Shown piece by piece: positions 1 through 11,189 of a stretch of DNA of 64,000 nucleotides (position 1 is its first letter; every line of letters begins with the position of its first letter). Below the pieces are notes generated by a model. The model had not been told where the DNA came from. It ran no database searches and saw only the letters and a list, made by a program, of their open reading frames with translations. The translations under genes were made by a program, and so were the position numbers. This DNA is from Salvelinus alpinus (taxonomy: Eukaryota; Chordata; Actinopteri; Salmoniformes; Salmonidae): positions 41,239,728-41,303,727 of the forward strand of contig NC_092115.1 of assembly GCF_045679555.1 (NCBI RefSeq), in the 5' to 3' direction.

Positions 1-3000
1 ATCCTCCCCAGTGGCCCTTACCCCTACTGTGGCTCAGCCTGTCCCCACAGCCATGGAGCCTCCAAGCCAGCCAGCTCCACCAGAGGCCACAGCACCTTCG
101 GAGAATACCCAGATCACCCCAGGTACATATCAATCCATGATTGAGTAACGTATCCCCCACATATCGACCATTCATTGATAATAACAATCTTCGCCATCTT
201 CCTCCCAGTGTCAATCCAACCTGAAGCTCTACAGCAAGAGGAGCCTTCTGCTACTGAAAAGACTGGTAAGTACTGTCACACTAACTGATCTATAACAAAA
301 TGGTGGATGCTCCGGACCCTAATGACATGGTAAGGACATAATATGACTTGGTAACAGAGTATAAATGGAATATATGCAAAGATTGTGGTATATCTAGAGG
401 GCACCATAAAATGTAACAACTACAGCATAGAAGCACAAGTTACACTACATGAACAAAAGTGTGCAGACACCTGCTCGTCGAACATGTCATTCCAAAATCA
501 TGGGCATTAATATGGAGTTGGTCCCCCCTTTGCTGCTATAACAGCCTCCACTCGTCTGGCAAGGCTTTCCACTAAGGTGTTCGATGGGGTTGAGGTCAGG
601 GCTCTGTGCAGGCCAGTCATGTTCTTCCAGACTGATCTCAACAAACCATTTTAGTATGGACCTCGCTTTGTGCATGCTGAAGTGAGATAGGGCCTTCCAA
701 CTTTGTGGCAACAGTTTGGGGAAGCACATAATTTTCTAGAATGTCATTGTATGCAGGTAGCGTTCTCTTGGCATCCGCCAAACCCAGATTCGTCCATTGG
801 ATTCCCAGATGGTGAAACGTGATTCATCACTCCAGAGAACCCGTTTCCACTACTCCAGAGTTCAATGGCGACAAGCTTTACACCACTCCAGTTGACGCAT
901 TGCATTGACCATGGTGATCTTAGGCTTCTGTGCAGCTGCTCGGCCATGGAAACCCATTTCATGAAGCTCCAGACTAACAGTTCTTCTGCTGACGTTGCTT
1001 CCAGAGGCAGTTTGTAACTCGGTAGTGAGTGTTGCAACCGGGGACAGACAATTTTTACGCACTTCTGCACTCGGCGGTCCCGTTCTGAGCTTGTGTGGCC
1101 TACCACTTCACGGCTGAGCCGTTGTTGCGCCTAGACATTTCTACTTCACAATAACAGCACTTACAGTTGACCAGGGCAGCTCTAGCAGGGCAGACATTTG
1201 GCAAACCTACTTGTTGGAAAGGTGGTATTGTATCACAGATCCACATTGAAAGTCATTGAGGTCTTCAGTAAGGCCATTCTACTGCCAATGTTTGTATATG
1301 GAGATTATATGGCTGTGTGCTTGATTTTATATACCTGTCAGCAACGTGTGTTGTATAGCCGAATCCACTAATTTGAAGCGGTGTCCACATACTTTTGTAT
1401 ATACAGTATTAAATAATGTTATAGTCTGGGACCAAATCTGAAAAATCTTGCTATGAGATACTTGTACAGCTCTGGGACCATACTTTTATATGATGCACTG
1501 TATGCCGTGAACATAACATGCAGCTTGCTGTGATATTTAGTAACTTTTTTGTTTGTCTTTTTTTCCTTCTACAGCAGAAGAAGTTGCCACTGTAACTGAA
1601 CAAGGGTGAGGTTCTCAAGACATATTTCAAACTAACAAAATGTCAGTATGAAAGAAATACTTGGCATGCCAGAGGTAATTATGTTATTCCATTGCCTGTA
1701 AAAGGTTACCATCAGTATTCTTTAAGTATTTGTTAGTAATTGGCCTAGTCTACAGTAAGTTCCATGTATATAAACAGAAATGCTTCGACATTTGTAACTA
1801 CTGAAACTCAGGGAATTCATTTGGTTGGCCAGGGCAGGAGGGGTACATGAGGAAAATCGATGAGCCACTTGGTGCACTACATGACCAAATGTATGTGGAC
1901 ACCTCGACGGTTCTGTTCTCTGAGCTTGTGTGGCCTACCTCTTTGCGGCTGAGCTGTTGTTGCGCCTAGAAGTTTCCACTTCACAATATTAGGACTTACA
2001 ATTGACCGGGGCAGCTCTAGCAGGGCAGAAATGTGACGAACTGACTTGTTGGAAAGGTGGCATCCTATGACAGTGCCACTTCTACTATTTTCTGCAGCCA
2101 TAGACCACGGGAGCAGCCACGGGAAAGAGCTCGGTTTTGTTTGTTTGGAAAGTTTGCTGTTTAAAGTATATTGGAAAGTTCTCGGTAGCTACCTAGCTTC
2201 TTATGTTGGATCCCGCGACGCAGTTGGCATCATTTGCTGGGACTGCTTGTATCTTTCCAGTGATCCTGCCGACCAAGGACGGGTCTGAGGAGCTATTTGG
2301 CGTCGCAGCTAGCCTAGCTGCTAGCTAGCTAGACATCAAGCTAGCGAGGTGTTCTTGAACGCAGCCTGCGACCCGATTAGCCATTGTGGCTGGGACCGCG
2401 GATTGTCCCGGGTTTGTGGCTGTCTAGATCCCTGCTGTTTGTTGTTTTCAATCTTCCCCGTGACCTGCCCTGTCTGGAACTGCGAGGAGTAACAGCCTAA
2501 CATACGTTGCTAGCTACCATGACAAAGACCAAAGCCGGCGGGTGTACCGTTGAGGACAGTGCCATTGGTGTCTCTCTATCACGCGTGAATGATCTTTTAA
2601 ATGAACAAAAAGAGACCTACAAGCAGTTGTTACAACAACAAGAAAATAGCTTCAAGTTTTTTGTCCAAAAACTGGTCGATTCTACTAATAAAAGAATGGA
2701 CGACCTGAAGAACAGTTTGCAGTTCTCGCAGGGTCAGCTCGACGAGTTGAAACAGGAGAACGGCAAGATGACAGCAATCTGTAAGTCATTGAGAGAGGAC
2801 ATCAGTTCTGTGTGTGAAACCATGATAACAATGACAGATAAATCAGACTATCTCGAGGGACAATCAAGGCGAAACAACATGGTTGTGGACGGAATTGCAG
2901 AATCTCCACCTGAGACCTGGGTGGAGTCTTGAGGACAAAGTGAGGGAAATGATCTCTGAGAAATTGAAGATGGACCACAGGAAGATTGAGGTGGAGCGCG

Positions 3001-6000
3001 CCCACAGGACTGGAAAACCCACCGCTGGCCCAGGTGATAGGCCCAGGCCAATAGTGGTCTAGTTCCTGAGGTTCAAGGACAAGGTAGCTGTTCTGGAAAG
3101 AGTCAGGAACTTGAGAGGAACGTATATCTTAACCAGGACAATCCTGAAGCTGTGTGCCAGAAGAGGAAAGAACTGATCCCAGCCATGAAAGCTGCCAGAG
3201 CGCGTGGGGACATTGCGTACATCCGCTACGACAGGCTCATTGTCCACCCTCCCTCCCAGAAGTCTGGAAGGGTTGAGAGAGCCAAGCCTATGGGTTCCTA
3301 GCCTCAACCCTGCAGCGCACACACACCAATTGATTAATCGACAACTGAATGTATATTTTTTTATCTGGCTTTATTTTCTCGTTTCCATATTATGTCTATC
3401 TCTGATAAGATACCTAGGAAAGGGCTGAAAATATGTAGCCTTAGAAATAAGGTTCATGAAATCAATAACTTGCTAACATCAGATAACATTCATATATTAG
3501 CAATTTCTGAGACTCACTTAGATAATTCATTTGATGATACAGCACTAGCAATACAAGGATATGACATCTATAGAAGAGACAGAAATGCTTATGAGGGAGG
3601 TGTTGCTGTATATATTCAGAGCCATATCCCTGTAATGCTTAGAGAAGATCTTATTAATCAACCTACCAGGGTGTTTACAAACACTACAGGAACAAGATCA
3701 TCCACATGTATCAAACACATGTTTACTAATACTGTAGGACTTTGTTTTAAAGCTGTATCTGTACCTTTTGGATGCAATGATCACAATACAATGGCTATTT
3801 CCAGGAAGCCAAAGTTCCAACAACTGGGCCTAAAATAGTGTATAAAATAGTGTATCATACAAAAGATTTTGTTATGACTCTTGTGGATTATGTTAAAAAC
3901 ATGTGTTGGTCTGATGTGATTAATGAGGAGCATCCAGACGCTGCACTTGATGAATTTATGAAATTGCTTCTTCCAATTATTGATAAACATGCACCTGTTA
4001 AGAAACTGACTGTTAGAACTGTTAAGGCTCCATGGATTGATGAGGAATTGAAAAACTGGTTGAAAGAGATGGTGCAAAAAGAGTGGCTAATAAGTCTGGC
4101 TGCACATCTGACTGGCTGACTTACTGCAAAATGAGACATTTTGTGACTAAACTCAACAAAAAGATGAAACTGTATTATGAAGCCAAGACCAGTGATATAA
4201 AGAATGATGGATAAAAAACTTTGGAGTACTTTAAATGAAATTATGGGCAGAAAGACAAATTCAACTCCATCTTTCATCGAATCAGATGGCTGATTCATCA
4301 CAAAACAATTTGATGTTGCCAATTATTTGAATGATTACTTCATTGGCAAAGTGGGCAAACTTAGGCAGGAAATGCCAACAATGAACAGTGAGCAACCATA
4401 TTCATACATAAAAAAACTAAATATGAAAGAAAAGCATTGCAAGTTTGAGTTTTGTAAAGTTAGTGTGGGAGAGGTGGAAAAATTGTTATTGATCAATAAT
4501 GACAAACCTCTTGGAATTTACAACTTCAATGGACAGCTACTGATGATGGTAGCTGACTCTATAGCCACTCCGATCTGTCATATCTTAATCTGAGCCTAGA
4601 AGAAAGTGTTTGTCCTCAGGCCTGGAGGGAAGCCAAAGTAATTCCGCTACCCAAGAGTGGTCTTTACTCGTTCTAACAGCAGACCTATAAACTTGCTGCC
4701 AGCTCTTAGCAAGCTTTTGGAAAAAAATTGTGTGGACTAAATACAATGCTATTTCTCTGTAAACAAATGAACAACAGACTTTCAGCATGCTTATAGAGAA
4801 GGGCACTGCACCGACACAAATGACTGATGATTGGTTGCAAAAAATTGATAAGATTGTGGGAGGTGTACTGTTAGATTTCAGTGCAGCCTTTGATATTATT
4901 GACCATAACCTGTTGTTGAAAAATGTACGTTATGGCTTTTCAACCTCTGCCATATTGTGGATCAGAGGGCTGATAGAAATGCTATGCATGCCAGTCTCTT
5001 TTGGCTAAGAGTTAAGGAGAGACTGACTGCATCACTTCTTCTTTTTATAATAAACATTAATGTGTTGAAAATCCCAAATTGTTTGCATAGTAAGCTTACA
5101 CACAGCTCTTGACACACACACTTACACCACCAGACATGCCACCAGGGGTCTTTTCACAGTCCCCAAATCCAAAACAAATTCAAGAAAGCGTACAGTATTT
5201 TTTAGGCCAATATTGCATGGAACTCCGTTCCATCTCATATTGCTCAAATAAACAGCAAACCTGGTTTAAAAAAACAGATTAAGCCCCCATGGCACAGTGC
5301 CTCTCCCCTATTTGACCTAGATAGTTTATATGTATTGATTGATTAGGCTACGTGTGCCTTTTAAAAAATGGATGTGGTTCTTCTCTAATGATGTTCTGTA
5401 TTATGTCATTCTGTATTATGTTTTGTGTGGACCCCGGGAAGAGTAGCTGCTGCTTTTGCAACAGCTAATGGGCATCCTAATTAAATACCGAATATGTTGA
5501 AAGTCACTGAGCTCTTCAGTAAGGCCATTCTACTGCCAATGATTGTCTATGGAGATTGCATGGCTGTGTGCTCAATTTTATAAACCTGTCAGCAACAGGT
5601 GTGGCTGAAATAGTCTAATCCATTCATTTGAAGGGGTGTCCACATACCTTTTTTGTGTGTATATATACAGTATATCACAAAAGTGAGTACACCCCTCACA
5701 TTTTTGTAAATATTTGAGTATATCTTTTCATGTGACAACACTGAAGAAATTACACTTTGCTACAATGTAAAGTAGTGCGTGTACAGCTTGTATAACAGTG
5801 TAAATTTGCTGTCCCCTCAAAATAACTCAACACACAGCCATTAATGTCTAAACCGCTGGCAACAAAAGTGAGTACACCCCTAAGTGAAAATGTCCAAATT
5901 GGGCCCAAAGTGTCAATATTTTGTGTGGCCACCATCATTTTCCAGCACTGCCTTAACCCTCTTGGGCATGGAGTTCACCAGAGCTTCACAGGTTGCCACT

Positions 6001-8640
6001 GGAGTCCTCTTCCACTCCTCTATGACGACATCACGGAGCTGGTGGATGTTAGAGACCTTGCACTCCTCCACCTTCCGTTTGAGGATGCCCCACAGATGCT
6101 CAATAGGGTTTAGGTCTGGAGACATGCTTGGCCAGTCCATCACCTTTACCAAGGCAGTGGTCGTCTTGGAGGTGTGTTTGGGGTCGTTATCATGTTGGAA
6201 TACTGCCCTGCGGCCCAGTCTCCAAAGGGAGGGGATCATGCTCTGCTTCAGTATGTCACAGTACATGTTGGCATTCATGGTTCCCTCAATGAACTGTAGC
6301 TCCCCAGTGCCGGCAGCACTTATGCAGCCCCAGACCATGACACTCCCACCACCATGCTTGACTGTAGGCAAGACACACTTGTCTTTGTACTCCTCACCTG
6401 GTTGCAGCCACACACGCTTGACACCATCTGAACCAAATAAGTTTATCTTGGTCTCATCAGACCACAGGACATGGTTCCAGTAATCCATGTCCTTAGTCTG
6501 CTTGTCTTCAGCAAACTGTTTGCGGGCTTTCTTGTGCATCATCTTTAGAAGAGGCTTCCTTCTGGGACGACAGCCATGCAGACCAATTTGATGCAGTGTA
6601 CAGCGTATGGTCTGAGCACTGACAGGCTGACCCCCCACCCCATCAACCTCTGCAGCAATGCTGGCAGCACTCATACGTCTATTTCCCAAAGACAACCTCT
6701 GGATATGACGCTGAGCACGTGCACTCAACTTCTTTGGTCGACCATGGCGAGGCCTGTTCTGAGTGGAACCTGTCCAGTGAAACCGCTGTATGGTCTTGGC
6801 CACCGTGCTGCAGCTCAGTTTCAGGGTCTTGGCAATCTTCTTATAGCCCAGGCCATCTTTATGTAGAGCAACAATTCTTTTTTTCAGATCCTCAGAGAGT
6901 TCTTTGCCATGAGGTGCCATGTTGAACTTCCAGTGACCAGTCAGTATGAGGGAGTGTGAGAGCGATGACACCAAATTTAACACACCTGCTCCCCATTCAC
7001 ACCTGAGACCTTGTAATACTAACGAGTCACATGACACCGGGGAGGGAAAATGGCTAATTGGGCCCAATTTGGACATTTTCACTTATGGGTGTACTCACTT
7101 TTGTTGCCAGCGGTTTAGACAATAATGGCTGTGTGTTGAGTTATTTTGAGGGGACAGCAAATTTACACTGTTATACAAGCTGTACACTCACTACTTTACA
7201 TTGTAGCAAAGTGTAATTTCTTCAGTGTTGTCACATGAAAAAATATACTCAAATATTTACAAAAATGTGAGGGGTGTACTCACTTTTGTGATATATAGTG
7301 CATGTATGCTTAGCATGTAAACTATATCCAAACGTCTTTTGACGACAAGTACTACCACTGCATAAGAACAACTGTACTAATTAAGTATGAATATGGCCAT
7401 GTCTGATATTTTTCTTCTGGGGATGATTGTCACTAAGAGTATGTTGGGGGACTAAAACCATGTTTGTTAAGCATCATCACAGTTTAGTTGACTGCTGTTT
7501 TTCCACTTCTATCACAGATGGGCAAAGAAAAGAAAGACACACGTTAACTTAGTCTCAAGGTATGTATTTACACGTGAGCACTGCCAGGACGCACGCAGCA
7601 GCCCTGTCGTGTCCACCATTTTGTTATCTATCGGATACTATTTACGGTGTAGACGGACAGTATCTGTTGTAGACAGGCTCCCGAGTGGCGCAGCGGCTAA
7701 GGCACTGCATCTCAGTGCTTGAGGCGTCACTACAGACCCTGGTTCGATTCCAGGCTGTATCACAACCGGCCGTGATTTGGAGTCCCATAAGGGACAATTG
7801 GCCCAGCGTCGTCTGGGTTTGGCCGTGGTTGGCCATCATTGTAAATAAGAATTTGTTCTCAACTGACTTGCCTAGTTAAAGGTTAAATTAAAAAAATAGA
7901 CGAGGAAAAACAGCCCACTCCGAAGCGATTTTCCCAACTTGAAGGAATAACTTTTACTGAGTAGCTACTGTAGTTTCTTCTTTTATCTTTGTAACTGACC
8001 TCTCCTGCTTTTCTTTTCTATCTCCTCTGTCGTGTCTCTGGCTCTGTTTTCTGTCGGGCATCTATCAGGGCTGCCGTGGAGAAGTCGAAGGGTCCTAGCA
8101 GACGGAGCTCGCGGGCCGACAAGGAGGTGGAGGAGGAGACTGTGGCAGACAGCATGCAGAGGAAGAGACCGGCCAGGCCTGGAACCAGTGCTGCTGCTAA
8201 AGGTACACACGCATGCACGCACACTTCCCACTGATTTAGAGCACAAACACTCTCATACATAGCTTACTCTTACATATAGTTTACGGCTTTATTGTAAAGG
8301 TATTTGTCTCATCAAACATGTCCCCCTCTCTCTCTCTCTGTGTCCTTTCAGAAACGGGTGCCAGCCCTACCCAGGCTAAGAGAAGGAAGTCTAAATGACC
8401 ACCGTAGTGAAACCCTGTGAACTGTAACTGTAAATGTATTTTTCTTTGTCAATCATTCGACGAGCTTCTTTTCTCCAGGATTACTCGTTTTTGATGGTGA
8501 AAATAACCATGTACAGATAATTGTTTGAAAAATAATTGTTGATGTTTTGTCCCTGCTATCATGTGAGGTTGTAACTAGGGTGTGTGTGTGTGTGTGTGTG
8601 TTTAATTAATTATGTGAAGACTGATAATAAAACTTGACTC
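1..8640 (+). CDS. 3' end of an unrecognised nuclear-type protein gene (six coding exons)
   Basis: I could assemble a continuous reading frame from six exons: 1-122 (partial), 209-265, 1,575-1,605, 7,518-7,559, 8,069-8,202 and 8,352-8,398, where a TGA stop is at 8,396-8,398. Every internal junction has AG before and GT after, and codons split across junctions stay in frame. The visible part starts Pro/Ala/Thr-rich, becomes Glu-rich, and ends in a strongly basic tail with KKRK, RKRP and KRRKSK clusters that look like nuclear localisation signals. An AATAAA-type signal lies near 8,626. No catalytic domain is visible and I do not recognise the family. A nuclear scaffold or chromatin-associated protein is a guess based only on composition. 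The 5.9 kb intron between the third and fourth exons is filled with transposons. The 5' part of the gene lies left of the window. Confidence 0.6.
443..1406 (-). mobile_element. Tc1-like transposon, decayed, ~0.96 kb
   Basis: Terminal repeats that read roughly CACTACATGAACAAAAGT at the left and its mirror (ending in CTTTTGTATATACAG) at the right are flanked by TA dinucleotides at 441-442 and 1,407-1,408. Between them the minus strand encodes two pieces of a Tc1/mariner transposase: a C-terminal piece with the [14 protein letters not shown] signature around 560-620 and an N-terminal piece around 862-1,106. The frame is broken and the segment with the first catalytic aspartates is missing. It cannot encode an enzyme and is an immobile relic inside the long intron of the left-hand gene. 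Confidence 0.8.
2519..2932 (+). pseudogene. LINE ORF1 (coiled-coil RNA-binding protein), truncated by frameshift
   Basis: About 137 residues are open from the ATG at 2,519. Residues ~20-110 have heptad-like spacing of Leu/Ile (coiled coil), followed by SRRNNMVVDGI, which resembles the start of the RNA-recognition domain in L1-family ORF1 proteins. The frame breaks near 2,925. In another frame the similarity goes on through an RAHRTGK motif near 3,000 to about 3,301. The product would bind the LINE's own RNA in the family. Here it lacks most of the binding domain. Confidence 0.6.
3392..5008 (+). pseudogene. LINE ORF2 relic: endonuclease and partial reverse transcriptase
   Basis: Open pieces at 3,392-3,838, 3,838-4,119, 4,327-4,593 and 4,787-5,008 carry, in order, an APE endonuclease start with ISETHLD (metal-binding Glu), a CNDHN motif resembling the terminal SDH of the nuclease, a linker region, and an RT fragment with FSAAFDIIDH. 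The YADD catalytic box is not found, so the RT has lost its active site by deletion. The pieces are in different frames, so no working product is expected. Confidence 0.65.
5669..7300 (-). mobile_element. Tc1-like transposon with ~0.2 kb inverted repeats and a full-length transposase ORF
   Basis: Long terminal inverted repeats of roughly 210-230 bp are visible, each with two copies of the AAAAGTGAGTACACCCCT motif (outer and inner), the IR/DR layout known from fish Tc1 elements. The left end follows TA at 5,667-5,668. The right end is near 7,300, where the expected TA reads CA. The minus strand between carries one uninterrupted transposase frame (separate entry). It is the best-preserved transposon in the window, yet the transposase has a short deletion in the catalytic domain. 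It sits in the long intron of the left-hand gene. Confidence 0.9.
5913..6920 (-). CDS. Tc1-like transposase, full-length frame but shortened catalytic spacing
   Basis: 335 residues from the ATG at 6,920 (chosen because the frame upstream runs into the terminal repeat and family members begin near here). Residues ~1-110 form the paired-type helix-turn-helix DNA-binding region with a GRPKK AT-hook-like motif near 60. The DDE domain follows: Asp155 in WSDETK, Asp244 in QHDNDPKH and Glu274 in NPIEHLW. The family cuts and pastes its own element at TA sites. Spacing from Asp244 to Glu274 is 29 residues, whereas the other Tc1 copies in this window (for example 38,826-39,845) have the family-typical 34. 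Five residues are missing just before VMDWP, so the enzyme is probably inactive in spite of its open frame. Confidence 0.85.
   Translation of the reverse strand: MAPHGKELSEDLKKRIVALHKDGLGYKKIAKTLKLSCSTVAKTIQRFHWTGSTQNRPRHGRPKKLSARAQRHIQRLSLGNRRMSAASIAAEVDGVGGQPVSAQTIRCTLHQIGLHGCRPRRKPLLKMMHKKARKQFAEDKQTKDMDYWNHVLWSDETKINLFGSDGVKRVWLQPGEEYKDKCVLPTVKHGGGSVMVWGCISAAGTGELQFIEGTMNANMYCDILKQSMIPSLWRLGRRAVFQHDNDPKHTSKTTTALVKVMDWPSMSPDLNPIEHLWGILKRKVEECKVSNIHQLRDVVIEEWKRTPVATCEALVNSMPKRVKAVLENDGGHTKY
7676..7893 (+). mobile_element. tRNA-derived SINE
   Basis: The 5' part resembles a tRNA gene with internal promoter boxes (GAGTGGCGCAGCGG as A box, GGTTCGATTCC as B box). It is followed by a conserved body with GGCCCAGCGTCGTC and an end in a GCCTAGTTAAAGGTTAAA-type tail and A-rich stretch. 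This is the common salmonid tRNA-derived SINE layout; I do not assign the subfamily. Another copy lies inverted at 19,555-19,790. Confidence 0.8.
8626..8631 (+). terminator. Polyadenylation signal of the left-hand gene
   Basis: AATAAA lies about 230 bases after the TGA at 8,396-8,398, following a short GT repeat. Position and sequence fit a cleavage/polyadenylation signal. Confidence 0.55.
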
Positions 8641-9650
8641 AATTGTATAATTATGTTGTAAAACTTAATTACATTTTCTACTATTTTTTGTCCTGTGATG
8701 AAATGGTTTAATATGCTTTACTTCCAAAGTTGCACTGTGATATTCTGTGAAAGTTGGCTGCATGAATTGTTTCATATACCGTTTTAACATGGTTCAATGC
8801 AGTCACCTTTGCATTGCAGGCTGACAATTGAGTATTTACTGTAATTCAGAAAGTGACCCTATTTCTCATCGGTTTCCATGTTTCTAACGTGATCTTACCA
8901 GAAATCAGTGAATTACAACTGTTTTAGGGAAGAACCATGTAGGACAGTAGGCAACATTATTTTAATTAATTTGAGTATGCACAGTTGCCAGAAATTCGGA
9001 CCCAGTGCGCAACGATTCCAGTCTATCCAGACTACTCCATCAACCTCATCTTCTTACCTTGGGCATCTGTCTTGTGTATGCTTTACAAGCAAATTGACAA
9101 TGAGCAGAGATCATGGTCAAAGAGACTCGCAGGTAGTGTTATTATGATAGGTTATTATGCTTTATGTTTTTTATATTTAATAGGCTAGATAGTTATTTGA
9201 ATTGTTTTCGTTGACTATATCATGATAAAATGTCATTTTTAATGTGTTTCCATGGATACAATCGATATGTAAATAAAGTTTCATTAGTTGTCATTCCAGA
9301 AGCAACTTTATTTCAAATGCGCTAGCGATCGCTGTGCTTTGTGTAGAATTGTTCTTATTTCCGTCTGAATCTTGACATTCTCCTTTCTACTGGCATACAT
9401 TACATATTTGTATTTATTCTGTACAGTTTGCAGGTCAATTCTGGGCCTCGAGCCAATGGTAAATTGTCTTTTGATGTAGATTTATAATATTTATCATGGT
9501 TTTTATTTTGTTCCTCTCATCTTCATCCGTCTATTGTTCGTTTTTAAAGGACAGATGGCCCCCCAGAGAGTAAAGCTGTGTTCAAATACCCATACTAACA
9601 TACAGTATACTACATAGTTAATGAGTATACTACATGCTATAAATTCCTTT
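8640..9650. other. No gene or recognised repeat
   Basis: AT-rich noncoding sequence directly after the polyadenylation region of the left-hand gene. Open frames here are short and without family resemblance. I see no convincing splice-bounded exon. Confidence 0.5.
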
Positions 9651-9651
9651 T

Positions 9652-9915
9652 AGGCTGCGTTCGTAAATTCACTCTGGCTATCTACTCCAATTTCAGAGCA
9701 CTCTCACGAATTTACGAATGCTCAACACCCGTTGAATAGGGCCAGTGTCACTAATCGTCGGCAAAAAAGCCTAATAAAATGTTGCCCACCAACACAAAGT
9801 CACCAACGTCAATTCAATCTGGAGTGCCAGTGTGCGCTCAGAGTGCCTTCTCGGCGTTCGTAAATTCAGAGAGTTGTCAGATTGTCCGTTGGTAAATCCA
9901 GAGCGCACACTGGTA
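9652..9915 (+). repeat. hAT-like interspersed repeat
   Basis: Begins with GGCTGCGTTCGTAAATTCAC and ends with a related inverted segment (GTAAATCCAGAGCGCACAC). Internal direct and inverted copies of GTTCGTAAATTCA are visible. This resembles a non-autonomous hAT-type element common in salmonids. I could not confirm target duplications. Confidence 0.5.
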
Positions 9916-10194
9916 TAAACCTAATGGTGTTAACCTGAACAAAATTTATGTCCATGTCCTTATTTTCCCGACGTGGCCAATTTTAAACAGCCAGAAGACA
10001 TTTTTTAAATTATTACCTTTTTTTGACGATTTGTTTCTAAATGGCAGCTGGGTAATTTGATATGCGTCAATCTGTTTTTCCGTATGCATCGAATTAAGTG
10101 AATGCGGCGCAGGTTCACTGATTTGCAAACCAAATGGATACGTCTTTAGCTCATTGATTTGTAGATCTGACGCAGTTGCTTCCTCAGATTATGA

Positions 10195-10585
10195 GCCTAG
10201 AAAAAGTCGCAAATGAGTTGTACTACCCACAGAATGCCAATGGGAGGAGCAAGAGAGCTATAACTATAGCTACAACTCTCAGGTCAATGAAGGTGTGAAT
10301 GGAGGACCACCAGATCAAGACCCTGTCATGGCCAGCCCAATCTCCAGACCTGAACCCCATTGAAAACCTCTGGAATGTGATCAAGAGGAAGATGGATGGT
10401 CACAAGCCATCAAACAAAGCCGAGCTGCTTGAATTTTTGCGCCAGGCGTGGCATAAAGTGACCCAACATCAATGTGAAAGACTGTTGGAGAGCATGCCAA
10501 GATGCATGAAAGCTGTGATTGAAAATCAGGGTTATTCCACCAAATATTGATTTCTGAACTCTTCCTAAATTAAAACATTAGTATT
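10195..10585 (+). mobile_element. Tc1-like transposon fragment (C-terminal transposase)
   Basis: An 83-residue open stretch at 10,299-10,550 holds [15 protein letters not shown] (last catalytic Glu) and the C-terminal helices ending in STKY just before the stop, as in Tc1-like transposases. The N-terminal two thirds and the left terminal repeat are gone. Confidence 0.75.
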
Positions 10586-11182
10586 GTGTTGTTTTTCTGA
10601 CGGATGCACATTTGTGGCCTGCTGGAGGTCATTTTGCAGGGCTATGGCAGTGCTCCTCCTTGCACAAAGGCGGAGGTAGCGGTCCTGCTGCTGGGTTGTT
10701 GCCCTCCTACGGCCTCCTCCACGTCTCCTGATGTACTGGCCTGTCTCCTGGTATTGCCTCCATGCTCTGGACACTACGCTGACAGACACAGCAAACCTTC
10801 TTGCCACTGCTCGCATTGATGTGCCATCCTGGATGAACTGCACTACCTGAGCCACTTGTGTGGGTTGTAGACTCCGTCTCATGCTACCACTAGAGTGAAA
10901 GCACCGCCAGCATTCAAAAGTGACCAAAACATCAGCCAGGAAGCATAGGAACTGAGAAGTGGTCTGTGGTCACCACCTGCAGAACCACTCCTTTATTGGG
11001 GGTGTCTTGCTAATTACCTATAATTTCCACCTTTTGTCTATTCCATTTGCACAACAGCATGTGAAATTTATTGTCAATCAGTGTTGCTTCCTAAGTGGAC
11101 AGTTTGATTTCACAGAAGTGTGATTGACTTGGAGTTACATTGTGTTGTTTAAGTGTTCCCTTATTTTTTTTGAGCAGTGTAT
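10585..11182 (-). mobile_element. Tc1-like transposon fragment (N-terminal transposase) of a second family
   Basis: The minus strand at 10,565-10,927 encodes a helix-turn-helix DNA-binding region ([19 protein letters not shown]) followed by a RRRGGGRRR basic stretch, the N-terminal part of a Tc1/mariner transposase. The right end (AGTGTTCCC...TTGAGCAGTGTA near 11,150-11,182) looks like the terminal repeat. The DDE domain is missing. Confidence 0.65.
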
Positions 11183-11189
11183 ATATATA

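Larger units (their letters stand above)
2100..5488 (+). mobile_element. L2/CR1-like non-LTR retrotransposon, degenerate
   Basis: Plus-strand LINE with a 5' leader, ORF1 and ORF2. ORF1 starts at the ATG at 2,519 and encodes a long coiled coil followed by an RRNNMVVDGI motif as in L1-type ORF1 RNA-binding proteins; it shifts frame near 2,925 and relic coding runs to a stop near 3,301. ORF2 relics from 3,392 show an APE-type endonuclease (ISETHLD, later CNDHN) and a reverse-transcriptase fragment (DFSAAFDIIDH near 4,880). The RT palm and C-terminal part are largely deleted. The 3' tail ends with a GTGTGGACCCCGGGAAGAG-type sequence that recurs, inverted, at 41,690-42,110. It lies inside the Tc1 relic 1,875-5,668. 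Confidence 0.75.
1875..5668 (-). mobile_element. Second copy of the same Tc1-like family, split by a LINE
   Basis: The left terminal repeat (CACTACATGACCAAATGT at 1,875) and the N-terminal transposase helix-turn-helix on the minus strand (1,877-2,101) match the element at 443-1,406. The matching right half, including the terminal sequence GGTGTCCACATACC, resumes only near 5,490-5,668. Everything from about 2,100 to 5,488 is an inserted LINE. The right end runs straight into the next Tc1 element that starts at 5,669. The catalytic core is absent, so this is a dead copy. Confidence 0.7.

Noticed and set aside
2046..2288. 80-residue open frame before the LINE ORF1
   Set aside because: Spans the junction of the Tc1 relic and the LINE leader, so it cannot be an ancestral gene.
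5884..6483. 199-residue plus-strand open frame
   Set aside because: Shadow of the Tc1 transposase on the opposite strand.
7700..7760. Possible tRNA gene (A and B boxes)
   Set aside because: The boxes belong to the tRNA-like head of a SINE. The cloverleaf is not completed and the SINE body follows directly.
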